Assembly (NCBI GenBank): GCA_001550305.1
Contig: LRTP01000328.1
Location: 1 to 44,547, forward strand
Length of the DNA: 44,547 nucleotides
DNA from: Streptomyces diastatochromogenes
GTDB taxonomy: Bacteria; Actinomycetota; Actinomycetes; Streptomycetales; Streptomycetaceae
Direction of reading: 5' to 3'
Positions 34,576 to 42,963 of the stretch are shown here, piece after piece. Position numbers and translations under genes: made by a program. The notes under the pieces were generated by a model. The model saw nothing but the letters and a program-made list of their open reading frames with translations, made no database searches and was not told the DNA's origin. Numbering within the stretch: position 1 is the stretch's first letter; every line of letters begins with the position of its first letter.

Positions 34576-34670
34576 GTGGGCCGGCGGAACATCTGGGCAT
34601 CATCACCAGTTGACTGGGTGACTGGTCGATGTCGCCGACCGGGGTGCACCTACGAAGCGAGGTACGCGAG

Positions 34671-34856
34671 ATGACACGGACAGAGCGGACGGAGACGGCC
34701 CCCGACGCCGCGGAGGCGGCACGCCGGGCGCGGTTCGGCACGCTGCCGGAGCGCGTTCGGGTCGAGGACACGGTCGAGGAGCGGCCCGCCACGGCGCCCG
34801 ACCCGGCGCGAGACGCGTACAGCGCGGACGAGTGGCTCGTCCGTTACTGTCTGTGA
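34671..34856 (+). CDS. Small conserved-type hydrophilic protein (61 aa)
   Basis: Start ATG 34671 (MTRTERTETAPDAAEAARRA). Highly charged, with no membrane segment. The second half has an acidic/proline-rich stretch and an aromatic end (ADEWLVRYCL). Frame and codon use fit the genome. The next, tiny gene begins 17 bases after its stop with a near-perfect ribosome-binding site, so the pair is probably co-translated. I know no function. Confidence 0.6.
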   Translation: MTRTERTETAPDAAEAARRARFGTLPERVRVEDTVEERPATAPDPARDAYSADEWLVRYCL

Positions 34857-34873
34857 ACGGAAAGGAGTCCGGG

Positions 34874-34966
34874 ATGACGACCAGAACACCACAGGTCCTC
34901 AGAGCCCTGACAGCGATCGTGGCGGTGCTCGTGATCGGCTTCGGCTGCTTCACGCAGGTCTTCTGA
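34874..34966 (+). CDS. Tiny membrane peptide (30 aa)
   Basis: AAAGGAG ribosome-binding site seven bases before ATG 34874 is one of the strongest in the window. The 30-residue product has a basic start (MTTRTPQVLR) and one hydrophobic helix (ALTAIVAVLVIGFGCF), ending TQVF. It follows the 61-aa gene by 17 bases. It could be a membrane peptide that anchors or regulates the small protein before it. Easily missed by gene callers because of its length. Confidence 0.6.
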   Translation: MTTRTPQVLRALTAIVAVLVIGFGCFTQVF

Positions 34967-35058
34967 CAACGCAGGACTCCCCCTGTTCTCGCGAGCCCGG
35001 CCGGCGCCGCGTGTCCGGTGATCCGTTACGCTGACCGCCGCTGACCTCAGGGGGAGAC

Positions 35059-35613
35059 ATGTTCGGCAAGCGGCTGCTGGTGGCCGGAGCGACCGCGGTC
35101 CTCATAGCCGGGCTGGGCGCGTGCGGCGGTGGGGGCGGGGGCGGCGGCGCGCGCGGCGTGGACTCGGGAGCCGTGACCGATGCGGGTCAGGGCGGTACGG
35201 GCACCGTCCAGGAGGCCCCGCCGAGCCCGCACACCGTCTCCGGGCTCAAGGACTCGGTCCGCCACCTCGCCGCGAAGACCACCAGGGCCACCCGCCCGCA
35301 CCTGGTCAGCAAGTGCACGTCCGCCACCAGGCAGGTCAGGCACACCCAGCGCACGGGCACGGGCACGCGCAGGACGACCCGCACCTGGTACACCACGGAG
35401 CGGTACCAGAGCTGCAAGAAGGTCCGCACGGGCACCGAGACGTACACGCGAACCGTTCGGCCGCAGCGGTGGTGCGTGCGCCTGGACGACGTCGCCGGCG
35501 ACACCGCCAGGGACGACGTCTGGTACCAGGTCACCCCGGCCACCTACAACGAAGCCCATGGCGCGGACGAGCACGCCCGCATGGAGTTCACCCCGACCGG
35601 CACCGGCTGCTGA
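35059..35613 (+). CDS. Putative secreted lipoprotein (184 aa)
   Basis: GGGGGAG ribosome-binding site before ATG 35059. A short signal peptide with a lipobox-like GLGAC (Cys22) is followed by a Gly-rich spacer. The mature part is Arg/Thr-rich with regularly placed Cys and aromatic residues (SKCTSATRQVRHTQRTG, TWYTTERYQSCKKVR, QRWCVRLDDV, EFTPTGTGC), likely a small disulfide-bonded extracellular beta domain. Family not recognised. A promoter for the chitinase gene follows. Confidence 0.75.
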   Translation: MFGKRLLVAGATAVLIAGLGACGGGGGGGGARGVDSGAVTDAGQGGTGTVQEAPPSPHTVSGLKDSVRHLAAKTTRATRPHLVSKCTSATRQVRHTQRTGTGTRRTTRTWYTTERYQSCKKVRTGTETYTRTVRPQRWCVRLDDVAGDTARDDVWYQVTPATYNEAHGADEHARMEFTPTGTGC

Positions 35614-35680
35614 ACAACACGCGCCGCGCGACTCGGCCGGGGAACAGCCCGGTTCCGAGAACGGCCGCACCATGTTCTGA

Positions 35681-35692
35681 ACAGTTAACTGT
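35681..35692. promoter_or_regulatory. Perfect 12-bp palindrome before chitinase promoter
   Basis: ACAGTTAACTGT is a perfect palindrome, AT-rich against its surroundings, ending 8 bases before the TTGACA of the chitinase promoter. It may be a second regulator site. Confidence 0.5.
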
Positions 35693-35700
35693 AAAGAACC

Positions 35701-35726
35701 TTGACAGACAATTGGTCTAGTCCAAC
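35701..35726 (+). promoter_or_regulatory. Chitinase promoter with DasR-like site (dre)
   Basis: A consensus -35 TTGACA (35701-35706) is followed by ATTGGTCTAGTCCAAC (35711-35726), which matches the DasR-responsive element form ACTGGTCTAGACCACT at 12 of 16 positions, with the TGGTCTAG core intact. Such sites lie in the promoters of Streptomyces chitinase genes and link them to N-acetylglucosamine signalling. It is about 125 bases upstream of the chitinase start. Confidence 0.75.
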
Positions 35727-35848
35727 CATGGTCCCTGTTCGCCCTTGGTCATGGAGAGCTCTCCGGCGTGTACCGACCGGTGGACATCGCACGAACCTTT
35801 CCGGATTCCCGCTGTCCCACCTGCTCTTCCTTCACCATGGGAGCGTCA

Positions 35849-36943
35849 ATGAGACGATCTGGGCCACTTCGCGCGCTGCTGTCCGGCGCCACCGCGACCA
35901 CGCTCACAGCCGGGCTGGTCGCGCTCGGCGGAGGCGGCGCGCTCGCCGCGGAGCGGGCACCCGCGCATGTGGCGCGGCACATGCCCGCGCATGTGACGGC
36001 GCCGTACTTCGAGGCGTGGACGGGCGAGAGCCCCGCCGCGCTCGCCTCCGAGTCGGGCAACAAGTACCTCACGATGGCCTTTCTCCAGACGGCCGCGGCG
36101 GGCTCGTGCACCGCGTACTGGAACGGCGCCTCCACCCAGCCGATCGCCGAGGCGACCTTCGGCAAGGACATCGCCACGATCCAGGCGCGCGGCGGCAACG
36201 TCATCCCGTCCTTCGGCGGCTACAGCGCCGACACCACCGGCACCGAACTGGCCGACAGCTGCACCGACATCGACGCCATCGCCTCGGTCTACGAAAGCCT
36301 CGTCAAGACCTACGGCGTCACCCGGATCGACCTCGACATCGAGGCCGACTCCATCAACAACACCGCCGGGATCGACCGCCGCAACAAGGCCATCGCCAAG
36401 GTGGAGCGCTGGGCCGAACGGACCGGCCGCAGCGTGCAGTTCTCCTACACTCTGCCGACCACCGCCACGGGCCTCGCAGCCAACGGCGTGGCGCTGCTGA
36501 AGAACGCCGTCGACAACGGCGCGCGCGTGGACGTCGTCAACATCATGACGTTCGACTACTGGGACGGCGCCACCCACGACATGGCGGCCGACACCAGGAC
36601 CGCCGCCTCCGGGCTGCACGACCAACTCGCCGCGCTCTACCCGAAGAAGAACCCGGCGAAGCTCTGGCACATGATCGGCGTCACCGAGATGCCCGGCATC
36701 GACGACTACGGCCCGGAGGAGACCCTCACCCCGCAGGACGCGGTGAAGGTGGAGAACTGGGCGGTCGCCAAGGGCATCGACACGCTCTCCTTCTGGGCAC
36801 TCCAGCGCGACAACGGCGGTTGCGTGGGCACGGCCGGCGCCAACTCCTGCTCCGGCATCGCCCAGGACACCTGGACCTTCAGCCACATCTTCGAGCCGTT
36901 CGCGCGGGGCATCCACGTCGGTACCGGCTCCGGCATCGGCTAG
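35849..36943 (+). CDS. Secreted GH18 chitinase (364 aa)
   Basis: Start ATG 35849 (MRRSGPLRALLSGATATTLT) with GGGAG ribosome-binding site at 5 bases; an in-frame ATG at 35837 is less likely. Signal peptide to about residue 34 (GGGALAAE). GH18 barrel: VTAPYFEAWTGE (strand 1), YLTMAFLQT, VIPSFGGYSAD (the SxGG motif), and the catalytic DxDxE in RIDLDIEAD with Glu165. Then VVNIMTFDYWDG and LWHMIGVTEMPGIDD. No chitin-binding module is attached. It hydrolyses chitin or related beta-1,4-GlcNAc chains. A dre-like site and TTGACA upstream, and a terminator after it, make it a single-gene unit. Confidence 0.93.
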   Translation: MRRSGPLRALLSGATATTLTAGLVALGGGGALAAERAPAHVARHMPAHVTAPYFEAWTGESPAALASESGNKYLTMAFLQTAAAGSCTAYWNGASTQPIAEATFGKDIATIQARGGNVIPSFGGYSADTTGTELADSCTDIDAIASVYESLVKTYGVTRIDLDIEADSINNTAGIDRRNKAIAKVERWAERTGRSVQFSYTLPTTATGLAANGVALLKNAVDNGARVDVVNIMTFDYWDGATHDMAADTRTAASGLHDQLAALYPKKNPAKLWHMIGVTEMPGIDDYGPEETLTPQDAVKVENWAVAKGIDTLSFWALQRDNGGCVGTAGANSCSGIAQDTWTFSHIFEPFARGIHVGTGSGIG

Positions 36944-36982
36944 GGGCCCGTCCCGTCCTCCATGACGTCTCGCCCGCGCGAA

Positions 36983-37007
36983 ACCCCCAGGTCGGGAACC
37001 TGGGGGT
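36983..37007 (+). terminator. Hairpin terminator after chitinase gene
   Basis: The perfect 10-base arms ACCCCCAGGT and ACCTGGGGGT are separated by CGGGA, 40 bases after the stop codon. Confidence 0.85.
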
Positions 37008-37076
37008 ACGTCGGTTCGCGGTGCCCGTGCTGGAGCCCGAGAAGGTCATCGCCGGATTGGCGGGATGATGGTCGGC

Positions 37077-37544
37077 ATGCGCATCCGTATCGACGCCGTC
37101 GACCTGCCCGGCCGCACCTGTCCGGCCCCCGTCGGCAGCGGTGCGCCGACGTACGACAACATCCACGTGGCCGTACAACGCCGGGACCGTCCGGCCGAAC
37201 TCCTCGAACCGCAGCCCGGCGACGCCGCGTCCGCGACCTGGACCCTGGAGTGCACCGCGCTCGCCTCGCCGACCGGCACGGAGGTCAAAGGGCCCTACGT
37301 GCAGGACCGTCTGGGCCGCCGGTTCATCTACCTGTCATGGGGCACGGTCGACGAGTCGGGCGTCTTCAGCATGTTCCGGCGCGCCAAGCTCATGCTCGAC
37401 GTCGTCCCCGCCGAGGTGCTCGCCGCCGCCGCGCGTGAGGGCCTGCTGGTCGGACGCCTCGGCCTGACCGACGCGCACGGCAACCCCCTGTGCGCGCGGG
37501 TCGAACCCCCGCACATCACGTGGACCGCCGAGTCCGCCTCGTAG
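37077..37544 (+). CDS. DUF5990 family protein (155 aa)
   Basis: Start ATG 37077 (MRIRIDAVDLPGRTCPAPVG) fits the family start; an in-frame ATG at 37065 is possible. Family-like segments: YDNIHVAVQRRDRPAELLEPQPGD, SATWTLECTA, KGPYVQDRLGRRFIYLSWG and MFRRAKLMLDVVPAEVL. Mainly beta, cytoplasmic and without cysteine-rich or membrane segments. The function of the family is unknown. It ends 59 bases before the convergent TatA stop. Confidence 0.85.
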   Translation: MRIRIDAVDLPGRTCPAPVGSGAPTYDNIHVAVQRRDRPAELLEPQPGDAASATWTLECTALASPTGTEVKGPYVQDRLGRRFIYLSWGTVDESGVFSMFRRAKLMLDVVPAEVLAAAAREGLLVGRLGLTDAHGNPLCARVEPPHITWTAESAS

Positions 37545-37602
37545 CCACCCGGGGGTGCGGGCCTCGGCCGACCAGGCCGCAGGGCAGGCCTGTTGAGGAC
37601 CC

Positions 37603-37845
37603 TCAGCGGGTCGTGGTGCCCTCGTCGACCGCGCGGGGCGACGCGGCCTCGGGCGCGCTCTCGGACCGGGGCGCGGCGGAGGGTGCGGTGCCGTCGTGCT
37701 TCATGGCACTGGTCTCGCTCTTGAGGATGCGCATCGACTTGCCCAGCGCGCGGGCGGTGTCGGGCAGCTTCTTCGAGCCGAACAGCACGATGATCACGAT
37801 CGCCACGATCAGCAGGTGCCAGGGTTCCAGTCCGTTGCGGAGCAT
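37603..37845 (-). CDS. tatA: TatA/E-type twin-arginine translocase subunit (80 aa)
   Basis: Start ATG 37845 ([16 protein letters not shown]); a GTG nine bases upstream is possible. A single N-terminal membrane helix ([15 protein letters not shown]) is followed by the conserved [19 protein letters not shown] hinge and amphipathic helix, then an acidic/proline tail. It forms the protein-conducting element of the Tat pathway for folded proteins. No tatC or tatB is nearby, so this is a stand-alone, perhaps additional copy. Confidence 0.92.
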   Translation of the reverse strand: MLRNGLEPWHLLIVAIVIIVLFGSKKLPDTARALGKSMRILKSETSAMKHDGTAPSAAPRSESAPEAASPRAVDEGTTTR

Positions 37846-37923
37846 CCCGCCCACCTCTTCCCTTCACTGTTGCTACGTTGCGCAACTTTACAACCATCGG
37901 GCGGGGCCGAGCGTCCCTTAGAT

Positions 37924-39438
37924 ATGAGTCGGACGGATGAGAGCACACGTGTGACGACCAGTGACCAGGCGCGACCACCGCGCCGCAGACGGGGCCCTCT
38001 GCGGATCGCCCTCGTCGTGGCCCTGTCCGTGCTCCTGCTCGGCACGGCCGGACTCGGCTGGATCTATCTGAAGCTGAACGGCAACATCAACACCTTCGGC
38101 GCCGACGGTCTCTCCAAGGACCGGCCGGCCGCCGCGACGAAGGGCGAGAACGTCCTCGTCATCGGCTCGGACGCGCGCACGGACGGAAACAGCGCGCTGG
38201 GCGGCGGCGACAAGGGCGACATCGGCCGCTCCGACACCGCGTTCCTGCTGCACGTCTACGCAGACCACCGGCACGCCGTCGCCGTCTCGATCCCCCGCGA
38301 CACACTGGTCACCCTCCCCCCGTGCAAGCTCCCGGACGGGAAGTGGACCAGGACGCGGCCGAACACGATGTTCAACGAGGCGTACTCCGTGGGGCAGACG
38401 GCCAAGGGCAACCCGGCCTGCACCCAGAACACGGTCGAGAAGCTGACCGGCCTGCGGGTCGACCACACCGTCGTCATCGACTTCAAGGGCTTCGCGGCAC
38501 TGACGCGGGTCGTCGGCGGGGTGAACGTGTGCCTCCCGCAGGACGTGTACGAGAAGGACCTCAACCCCAACCGTGCCACCCGGGGCGGGCTGCTCTTCAG
38601 GAAGGGTGAGCAGAAGCTCTCCGGGCAGCGGGCGCTGGACTACGTCCGCATCCGGCACGGCATCGGCGACGGCTCCGACATCGGCCGCATCAAACGCCAA
38701 CAGGCCTTCGTCGCCAGCCTGGTGAAGAAGGTGAAGAGCGACGGGCTCACCCCCACCGGACTGCTGCCGCTCGCCGACGCCGCGACGAAGTCGCTGACCG
38801 TCGACCCGGGGCTGGGAACGGCGAAGCGGCTGATCTCGTTCGCGATGTCCCTGCGGAACATCGACCTCCACGACACCAAGTTCGCCACCATCCCCTGGCG
38901 GTACCAGGGGGAGCGGGTCGCGATCGTCCAGCCGGACGCCGATCAGCTGTGGGCCGCGCTCAAGGCCGACCGCACCCTCGACGGCACCGACGCCGGTGGC
39001 AAGAAGGGCGGGCAGACCGCCACCGCGGCCGCCTCGCCCGGCATCGCCGCTGAGGTCTCGGGGGACGGTATCGACGTCGCCGTCTACAACGGCACCACCA
39101 CACGCGGCCTGGCCTCGCGCGCCGCGACGACCCTCACCGAGCACGGCTTCACCGTCACCGGTACCGCGAACGCGGTCGACCGGAACCGTGCCGACACGGT
39201 GATCGAGTACGGCGCGGGCCTGCGGACCCGGGCCGAGACGGTCGCCCGGCTCTTTCCCGGCGCCGAACTGAACTCCGTGCCGGGCGCGGGCGTCGACGTC
39301 GTCCTGGGCCGGAGCTACGCCGCCAAGGGCGGCACGTCGGCCTCACCCGCGTCCACGCCCACCGCCCTCCCCACTTCGGTGGCGCGTGACGCGCGCTCCG
39401 CCGACGACGACGTGTGCTCCAACCTGTCCTACGGATAG
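37924..39438 (+). CDS. LCP (LytR-CpsA-Psr) family wall-polymer ligase with LytR_C domain (504 aa)
   Basis: Start ATG 37924; GTG 37951 is an alternative. A basic cytoplasmic tail leads to one membrane helix (LRIALVVALSVLLLGTAGLG, about 27-50). LCP domain (residues about 75-270): NVLVIGSDART, the Arg-rich AVSIPRDTLVTLP, FNEAY, VVGGVNVCLP, and RALDYVRIRHGIGDGSDIGR. This enzyme class attaches teichoic acids or other glycans to peptidoglycan. A LytR_C domain follows (about 375-460; VAVYNGTTTRGLASRAATTL). The 3' end overlaps the convergent gene at 39429 by 10 bases. A paralogue is at 42964. Confidence 0.93.
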   Translation: MSRTDESTRVTTSDQARPPRRRRGPLRIALVVALSVLLLGTAGLGWIYLKLNGNINTFGADGLSKDRPAAATKGENVLVIGSDARTDGNSALGGGDKGDIGRSDTAFLLHVYADHRHAVAVSIPRDTLVTLPPCKLPDGKWTRTRPNTMFNEAYSVGQTAKGNPACTQNTVEKLTGLRVDHTVVIDFKGFAALTRVVGGVNVCLPQDVYEKDLNPNRATRGGLLFRKGEQKLSGQRALDYVRIRHGIGDGSDIGRIKRQQAFVASLVKKVKSDGLTPTGLLPLADAATKSLTVDPGLGTAKRLISFAMSLRNIDLHDTKFATIPWRYQGERVAIVQPDADQLWAALKADRTLDGTDAGGKKGGQTATAAASPGIAAEVSGDGIDVAVYNGTTTRGLASRAATTLTEHGFTVTGTANAVDRNRADTVIEYGAGLRTRAETVARLFPGAELNSVPGAGVDVVLGRSYAAKGGTSASPASTPTALPTSVARDARSADDDVCSNLSYG

Positions 39439-39665
39439 ACCGCATCTGCCGGAGACGGAGTGGTCGCGGGCGGAGTGGTCGCGGACGAAGGAGTAGCGGA
39501 CGAAGGAGCGGGGGGTGAAGGAGTGGCGGGTGAAGCAGTGGCACGCGGAGGGGCGACGTGCGGAGGGGTGGCCTGCGGAGTGTTGGCCGCCCGCACGATG
39601 ACGTAGAGGGCCAGGGCGAGGACCAGCAGAGTGAGCCACCGCCACCGCGTCCAGGATGCGGCCAT
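39429..39665 (-). CDS. Small membrane protein with Pro/Thr/Ser repeat tail (78 aa)
   Basis: Start ATG 39665 with a GGCGGG-like ribosome-binding site. One membrane helix (WLTLLVLALALYVIVRAA) is followed by a low-complexity tail with PAPSSATPSSATTPPATTP-type repeats. It could span into or through the wall. It overlaps the LCP stop codon by 10 bases in convergent orientation. The repeats at DNA level (GCGGACGAAGGAG units) may vary in length. No known family. Confidence 0.55.
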   Translation of the reverse strand: MAASWTRWRWLTLLVLALALYVIVRAANTPQATPPHVAPPRATASPATPSPPAPSSATPSSATTPPATTPSPADAVYP

Positions 39666-39737
39666 GTCCCGCCTTCTCTCTTCCGCCCGTTCACCGGTGC
39701 GCCGAGGCGAATCGCTGGAGGGAAGAGTAAGCCCGCG

Positions 39738-42455
39738 TCACCCTCCGTCGTGGATGCGCTCGCCGCGCGCCCCTTGATCACTGTGGGAGATCCCGCCGTC
39801 GTCCTCGGAGCGACGGCGTTCGTAGCGTGACCGCGTGGCCACCAGCCCCACCGCGTACAGGCCGAGGACCGCGGCGAGCAGCAGGTAGTAGAGGGCGGGC
39901 AGCGCGGTCATGCCCAGCGGCGGGCCGAGCGGGGAGAGCGGCAGCGCGAGGCCGGCGACGGTGAGGGCGGTCGCGCCCCAGCCGACGGGACCCGGTTTCC
40001 GCCGGCCCTCGGTGCCCCGGCGGCCGAGCCGCAGCAGGAGCATCACCAGGGCCTGGGTGAGCAGGTTCTCGGTGAACCAGCCGGAGTGGAACACGGACTC
40101 GTCGTTCGCCGTCCCCGGCCCGTGCACGGCGAGCGCGAGGACGCCGAAGGTCGCGAGGTCGGCGACGGCGTTCAGCAGGCCGAAGCCGATGATGAAGCCC
40201 AGCAGGTCGCGCGAGCGCAGCACGGTGGGGCGCTTCAGGGTGCCCGGCGCGGGACGGTCGTAGGCGAAGGCGAGCTGGGCCGCGTCGAAGCACATGTTCT
40301 GCACGAGGACCTGCGTCGGCAGCATCGGCAGGAAGGGCAGCAGGATGCCCGCGGCGAGCATCGCGATCACGTTGCCGAGGTTGGAGGAGAGGGTGACCCG
40401 CAGATAGGTGCCGATGTTGCCGCTGGAGTAGCGGCCCGCGGTGATCGCGTGCGAGATCGCGGTGAGGTCCTTGTCGGCCAGCACCACGTCGGCGCTCTCC
40501 CGGGCCAGGTCGGTGGCGTCGCGCGGGCAGATCCCGACGTCCGCGGCGTGCAGCGCGGGCAGGTCGTTGACGCCGTCGCCGAGGTAGCCGGTGGCGTGTC
40601 CGCGGGCGCGCAGTGCGACGGTGATACGCGCCTTGTGCTCGGGCGTGCAGCGGGCGAAGACGGTGGTGCGGTCGACGAGTTCGCCGAGTTCGGCGTCCGT
40701 GAGACCGTCGAGTTCGGCGGCGGTGCGTACCTCCCCGGGGTCGAGGCCCAGGTCGCGGCAGGCGCGGGCGGCCGTGCCCGGATGGTCCCCGGTCAGCACC
40801 CGTACGGCGACGCCCCGGTCGGCGAGCACCCGCAGCGCTTCGGCCGCGCTCGGCACCAGCGCGTCGCGCAGCGTGACGAACCCCTCGAAGGTCAGGCCGC
40901 GTTCGTCGGCCGGGGTGTAGTCGCGGTGGCGGGCGGGGCGTACGGCGGTGGCGACCGCCAGGACGCGCAGCCCGTCGTCCGTCAGCTCGTGGGCGCGGGC
41001 GAGCAGCCGTGCGCGCTCCTGCGGATCCAGCGCACAGCGCTCCAGTACGGCTTCGGCGGCGCCCTTGACCAGGAGGGTGTGGGAGCCGAGGGTGCCGGGG
41101 GTGCGTACGACGGCGGTGGTGAGGCGGCGTACGGGATCGAAGGGCAGCGCCGCGATCCCGTCGTACGCCGTCAGGTCGTCCTCGTCGGCCGTCTGCAGGA
41201 GCGCCTCGTCGAGGGCGTCGGGCGCCGGCAGGTCGGCGAGCTGCAGTGTCCACCAGGCGGCCGCGGCCGCCCGGCGCAGTACCTCGGGCGCGTCCTCGCC
41301 GTCCGCGTCCAGCGCGCGGTCGACGACCGGCCGGTCCTGGGTGAGGGTGCCGGTCTTGTCCACGCAGAGCACGTCGATGGCGCCGAGGTCGTGGAGCGCG
41401 GGCAGCCGCTTCACGATCACCCCGTGCGTACGGGCCAGCAGCGACGCCCCGCGGGCCAGGCAGGTCGTGATGATGACCGGCAGCATCTCCGGGGTCATCC
41501 CGACCGCCACCGCGACGGCGAACGGCAGGGTCTCCAGGCCCCGCCCGCGCAGGGCCGCGCCCGCCATCAGGACCAGCGGCGGGGTGAGCAGCATGAACCG
41601 GATGAGGATCCAGGAGATGCCGTGCACGGACCGGTCGAAGGCGCTCGCCTCCCGCCGCCCCCGGTCCCGGTGGCTCTCGGCGAACCGGGTGTGCGCGCCG
41701 GTCGCCACGACCACGGCGGTGCCGCTGCCGGAGGCGACACTGCTGCCCTGGAAGCACAGCTGCGGCTGCTCGAACAGCTCACCCGCCGTGGTGCCCGGCG
41801 CGTCGACCGGGTACTTGGCGACCGGTGCCGACTCTCCGGTGAGCGCCGCCTGGTACACGGTCAGCCCACCGGCCCGCAGCAGCCGTACGTCGGCGGGGAC
41901 CAGGTCGCCGGGACCGAGCCGGATCACATCCCCCGGCACCAGCTGGTCGACCGGGAGGTCACGGTCGGTGGGTACCGCGTCCGCTTCGGTCCTGCGCAGC
42001 ACGGTGGCGGTGCTGGCGACCAGGTCGCGCAGCGCCGCCATCGAACGGTCGGCCCGGTGCTCACCGGACGACCGCAGCACACAGCTGACCACCACCAGTA
42101 CGGTGATCACGCTCGCGGTGCCCCAGGAGGCCACGAGCGCCGAGACCAGGCCGAGGCAGAGCAGTACGGCGGTGAACGGATCCCGCAGACTGAGCAGGAA
42201 CCGCTCGAACCACGGAACGGGCCGCCGGGCGGGCAGGATGTTCTCCCCGAACCGGGCGAGGCGTTCGTCGGCCTGCGTCTGCGTCAGCCCCCGCGGACCG
42301 CTGTCCAGCCGCCGGAGCAGCTGGAGCGCGGTCAACCCGCCGTGTCCCTTCCCGCCCGGAGTTCCTTGAAGGACCCGGGGTTCCTCCGCCGCCGGGCCGT
42401 CCGCGCGGGCGGGGCGCTCGGCGCCCCCTCCCGCCGTCGCGGACGTCTCAGCCAC
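39738..42455 (-). CDS. MgtA-type P-type ATPase (905 aa)
   Basis: Start GTG 42455, overlapping the ArsR stop in GTGGCTGA; the open frame reaches 42500 but this overlap is the natural coupled start. Low-complexity N-terminus, then a P-type ATPase: LTALQLLRRL, AALTGESAPVAKY, and MTPEMLPVIITTCLARGA in M4, diagnostic of the MgtA/MgtB group. Phosphorylation site LCVDKTGTLTQDRPVV (Asp366), hinge YLGDGVNDLPAL, and C-terminal helices with DLLGFIIGFGLLNAVADLATFG. The family imports Mg2+ (or Ni2+). The hinge reads LGDGVND instead of TGDG, as usual for MgtA. Translationally coupled to the regulator at 42448. Confidence 0.93.
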   Translation of the reverse strand: MAETSATAGGGAERPARADGPAAEEPRVLQGTPGGKGHGGLTALQLLRRLDSGPRGLTQTQADERLARFGENILPARRPVPWFERFLLSLRDPFTAVLLCLGLVSALVASWGTASVITVLVVVSCVLRSSGEHRADRSMAALRDLVASTATVLRRTEADAVPTDRDLPVDQLVPGDVIRLGPGDLVPADVRLLRAGGLTVYQAALTGESAPVAKYPVDAPGTTAGELFEQPQLCFQGSSVASGSGTAVVVATGAHTRFAESHRDRGRREASAFDRSVHGISWILIRFMLLTPPLVLMAGAALRGRGLETLPFAVAVAVGMTPEMLPVIITTCLARGASLLARTHGVIVKRLPALHDLGAIDVLCVDKTGTLTQDRPVVDRALDADGEDAPEVLRRAAAAAWWTLQLADLPAPDALDEALLQTADEDDLTAYDGIAALPFDPVRRLTTAVVRTPGTLGSHTLLVKGAAEAVLERCALDPQERARLLARAHELTDDGLRVLAVATAVRPARHRDYTPADERGLTFEGFVTLRDALVPSAAEALRVLADRGVAVRVLTGDHPGTAARACRDLGLDPGEVRTAAELDGLTDAELGELVDRTTVFARCTPEHKARITVALRARGHATGYLGDGVNDLPALHAADVGICPRDATDLARESADVVLADKDLTAISHAITAGRYSSGNIGTYLRVTLSSNLGNVIAMLAAGILLPFLPMLPTQVLVQNMCFDAAQLAFAYDRPAPGTLKRPTVLRSRDLLGFIIGFGLLNAVADLATFGVLALAVHGPGTANDESVFHSGWFTENLLTQALVMLLLRLGRRGTEGRRKPGPVGWGATALTVAGLALPLSPLGPPLGMTALPALYYLLLAAVLGLYAVGLVATRSRYERRRSEDDGGISHSDQGARGERIHDGG

Positions 42456-42810
42456 CGATCCCGCGCAGCCTGCGTACGGGTGCCGATGCCTCCTCGGCAC
42501 GTGCGGCCAGCTGTCCGACCATCACGCGCACCACGGTCACGACGTCGGGATCGTCGACGTAGTAGACCTGTCGGCGGCCTTCGCGCCGGGAGCGGACGAG
42601 GCCCGCGAGCTTCAGCTTCGACAGGTGCTGGCTGACGGCGGGCAGGGCGCCGCCGACACGCTCCGCGAGGTGGGTCACGTCGCTCTCACCCTGCGCGAGG
42701 GCCCACATGATGTGCAGCCGGGGCGAGGAGGCCAGTAGTCCGAACGCGGCGGCCGCGTCCGCCAGCACCTCGGCAGGCGGATCGTCGAAGCCACCGGCGT
42801 ATGCCGTCAC
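42448..42810 (-). CDS. ArsR-family transcriptional regulator (120 aa)
   Basis: Start GTG 42810 with GGGAGAAGAG ribosome-binding site. Winged helix: PRLHIMWALAQGESDVTHLAERV, then the recognition helix GGALPAVSQHLSKLKLAGLVRSRREGRRQVYYVDDPDVV. The protein contains no cysteine, and its last helix lacks the D-x-H...H-x-x-E metal ligands of SmtB/CzrA types, so the signal is not obvious; only isolated His residues are present. It overlaps the MgtA-type ATPase gene by eight bases, which it most likely controls. Confidence 0.9.
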   Translation of the reverse strand: MTAYAGGFDDPPAEVLADAAAAFGLLASSPRLHIMWALAQGESDVTHLAERVGGALPAVSQHLSKLKLAGLVRSRREGRRQVYYVDDPDVVTVVRVMVGQLAARAEEASAPVRRLRGIGG

Positions 42811-42900
42811 AGTCTCTTCTCCCGTCCCGCCCCGGGCATCCGTGCCCGCGTCCGCGTCCGCGCCGACCCAGTTTAGGCGTCCGTCCCCAGGGCGCCGCCA

Positions 42901-42917
42901 CGGAACCGGCGGTTCCG
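42901..42917. promoter_or_regulatory. Palindrome in ArsR-LCP gap
   Basis: CGGAACCG-G-CGGTTCCG is a perfect 8-base inverted repeat in the 153-base gap. It could end the LCP transcript or be the ArsR operator, 91 bases before the arsR start. Confidence 0.5.
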
Positions 42918-42963
42918 GCTCCCCCGTCGTCCTCCCCGTTGAACGAAGCCTTCGAACACCCGC

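Noticed and set aside
37696..37923. Extended N-terminus of the LCP protein
   Set aside because: It is antisense to TatA and the DNA before ATG 37924; the membrane helix and basic tail start after 37924.
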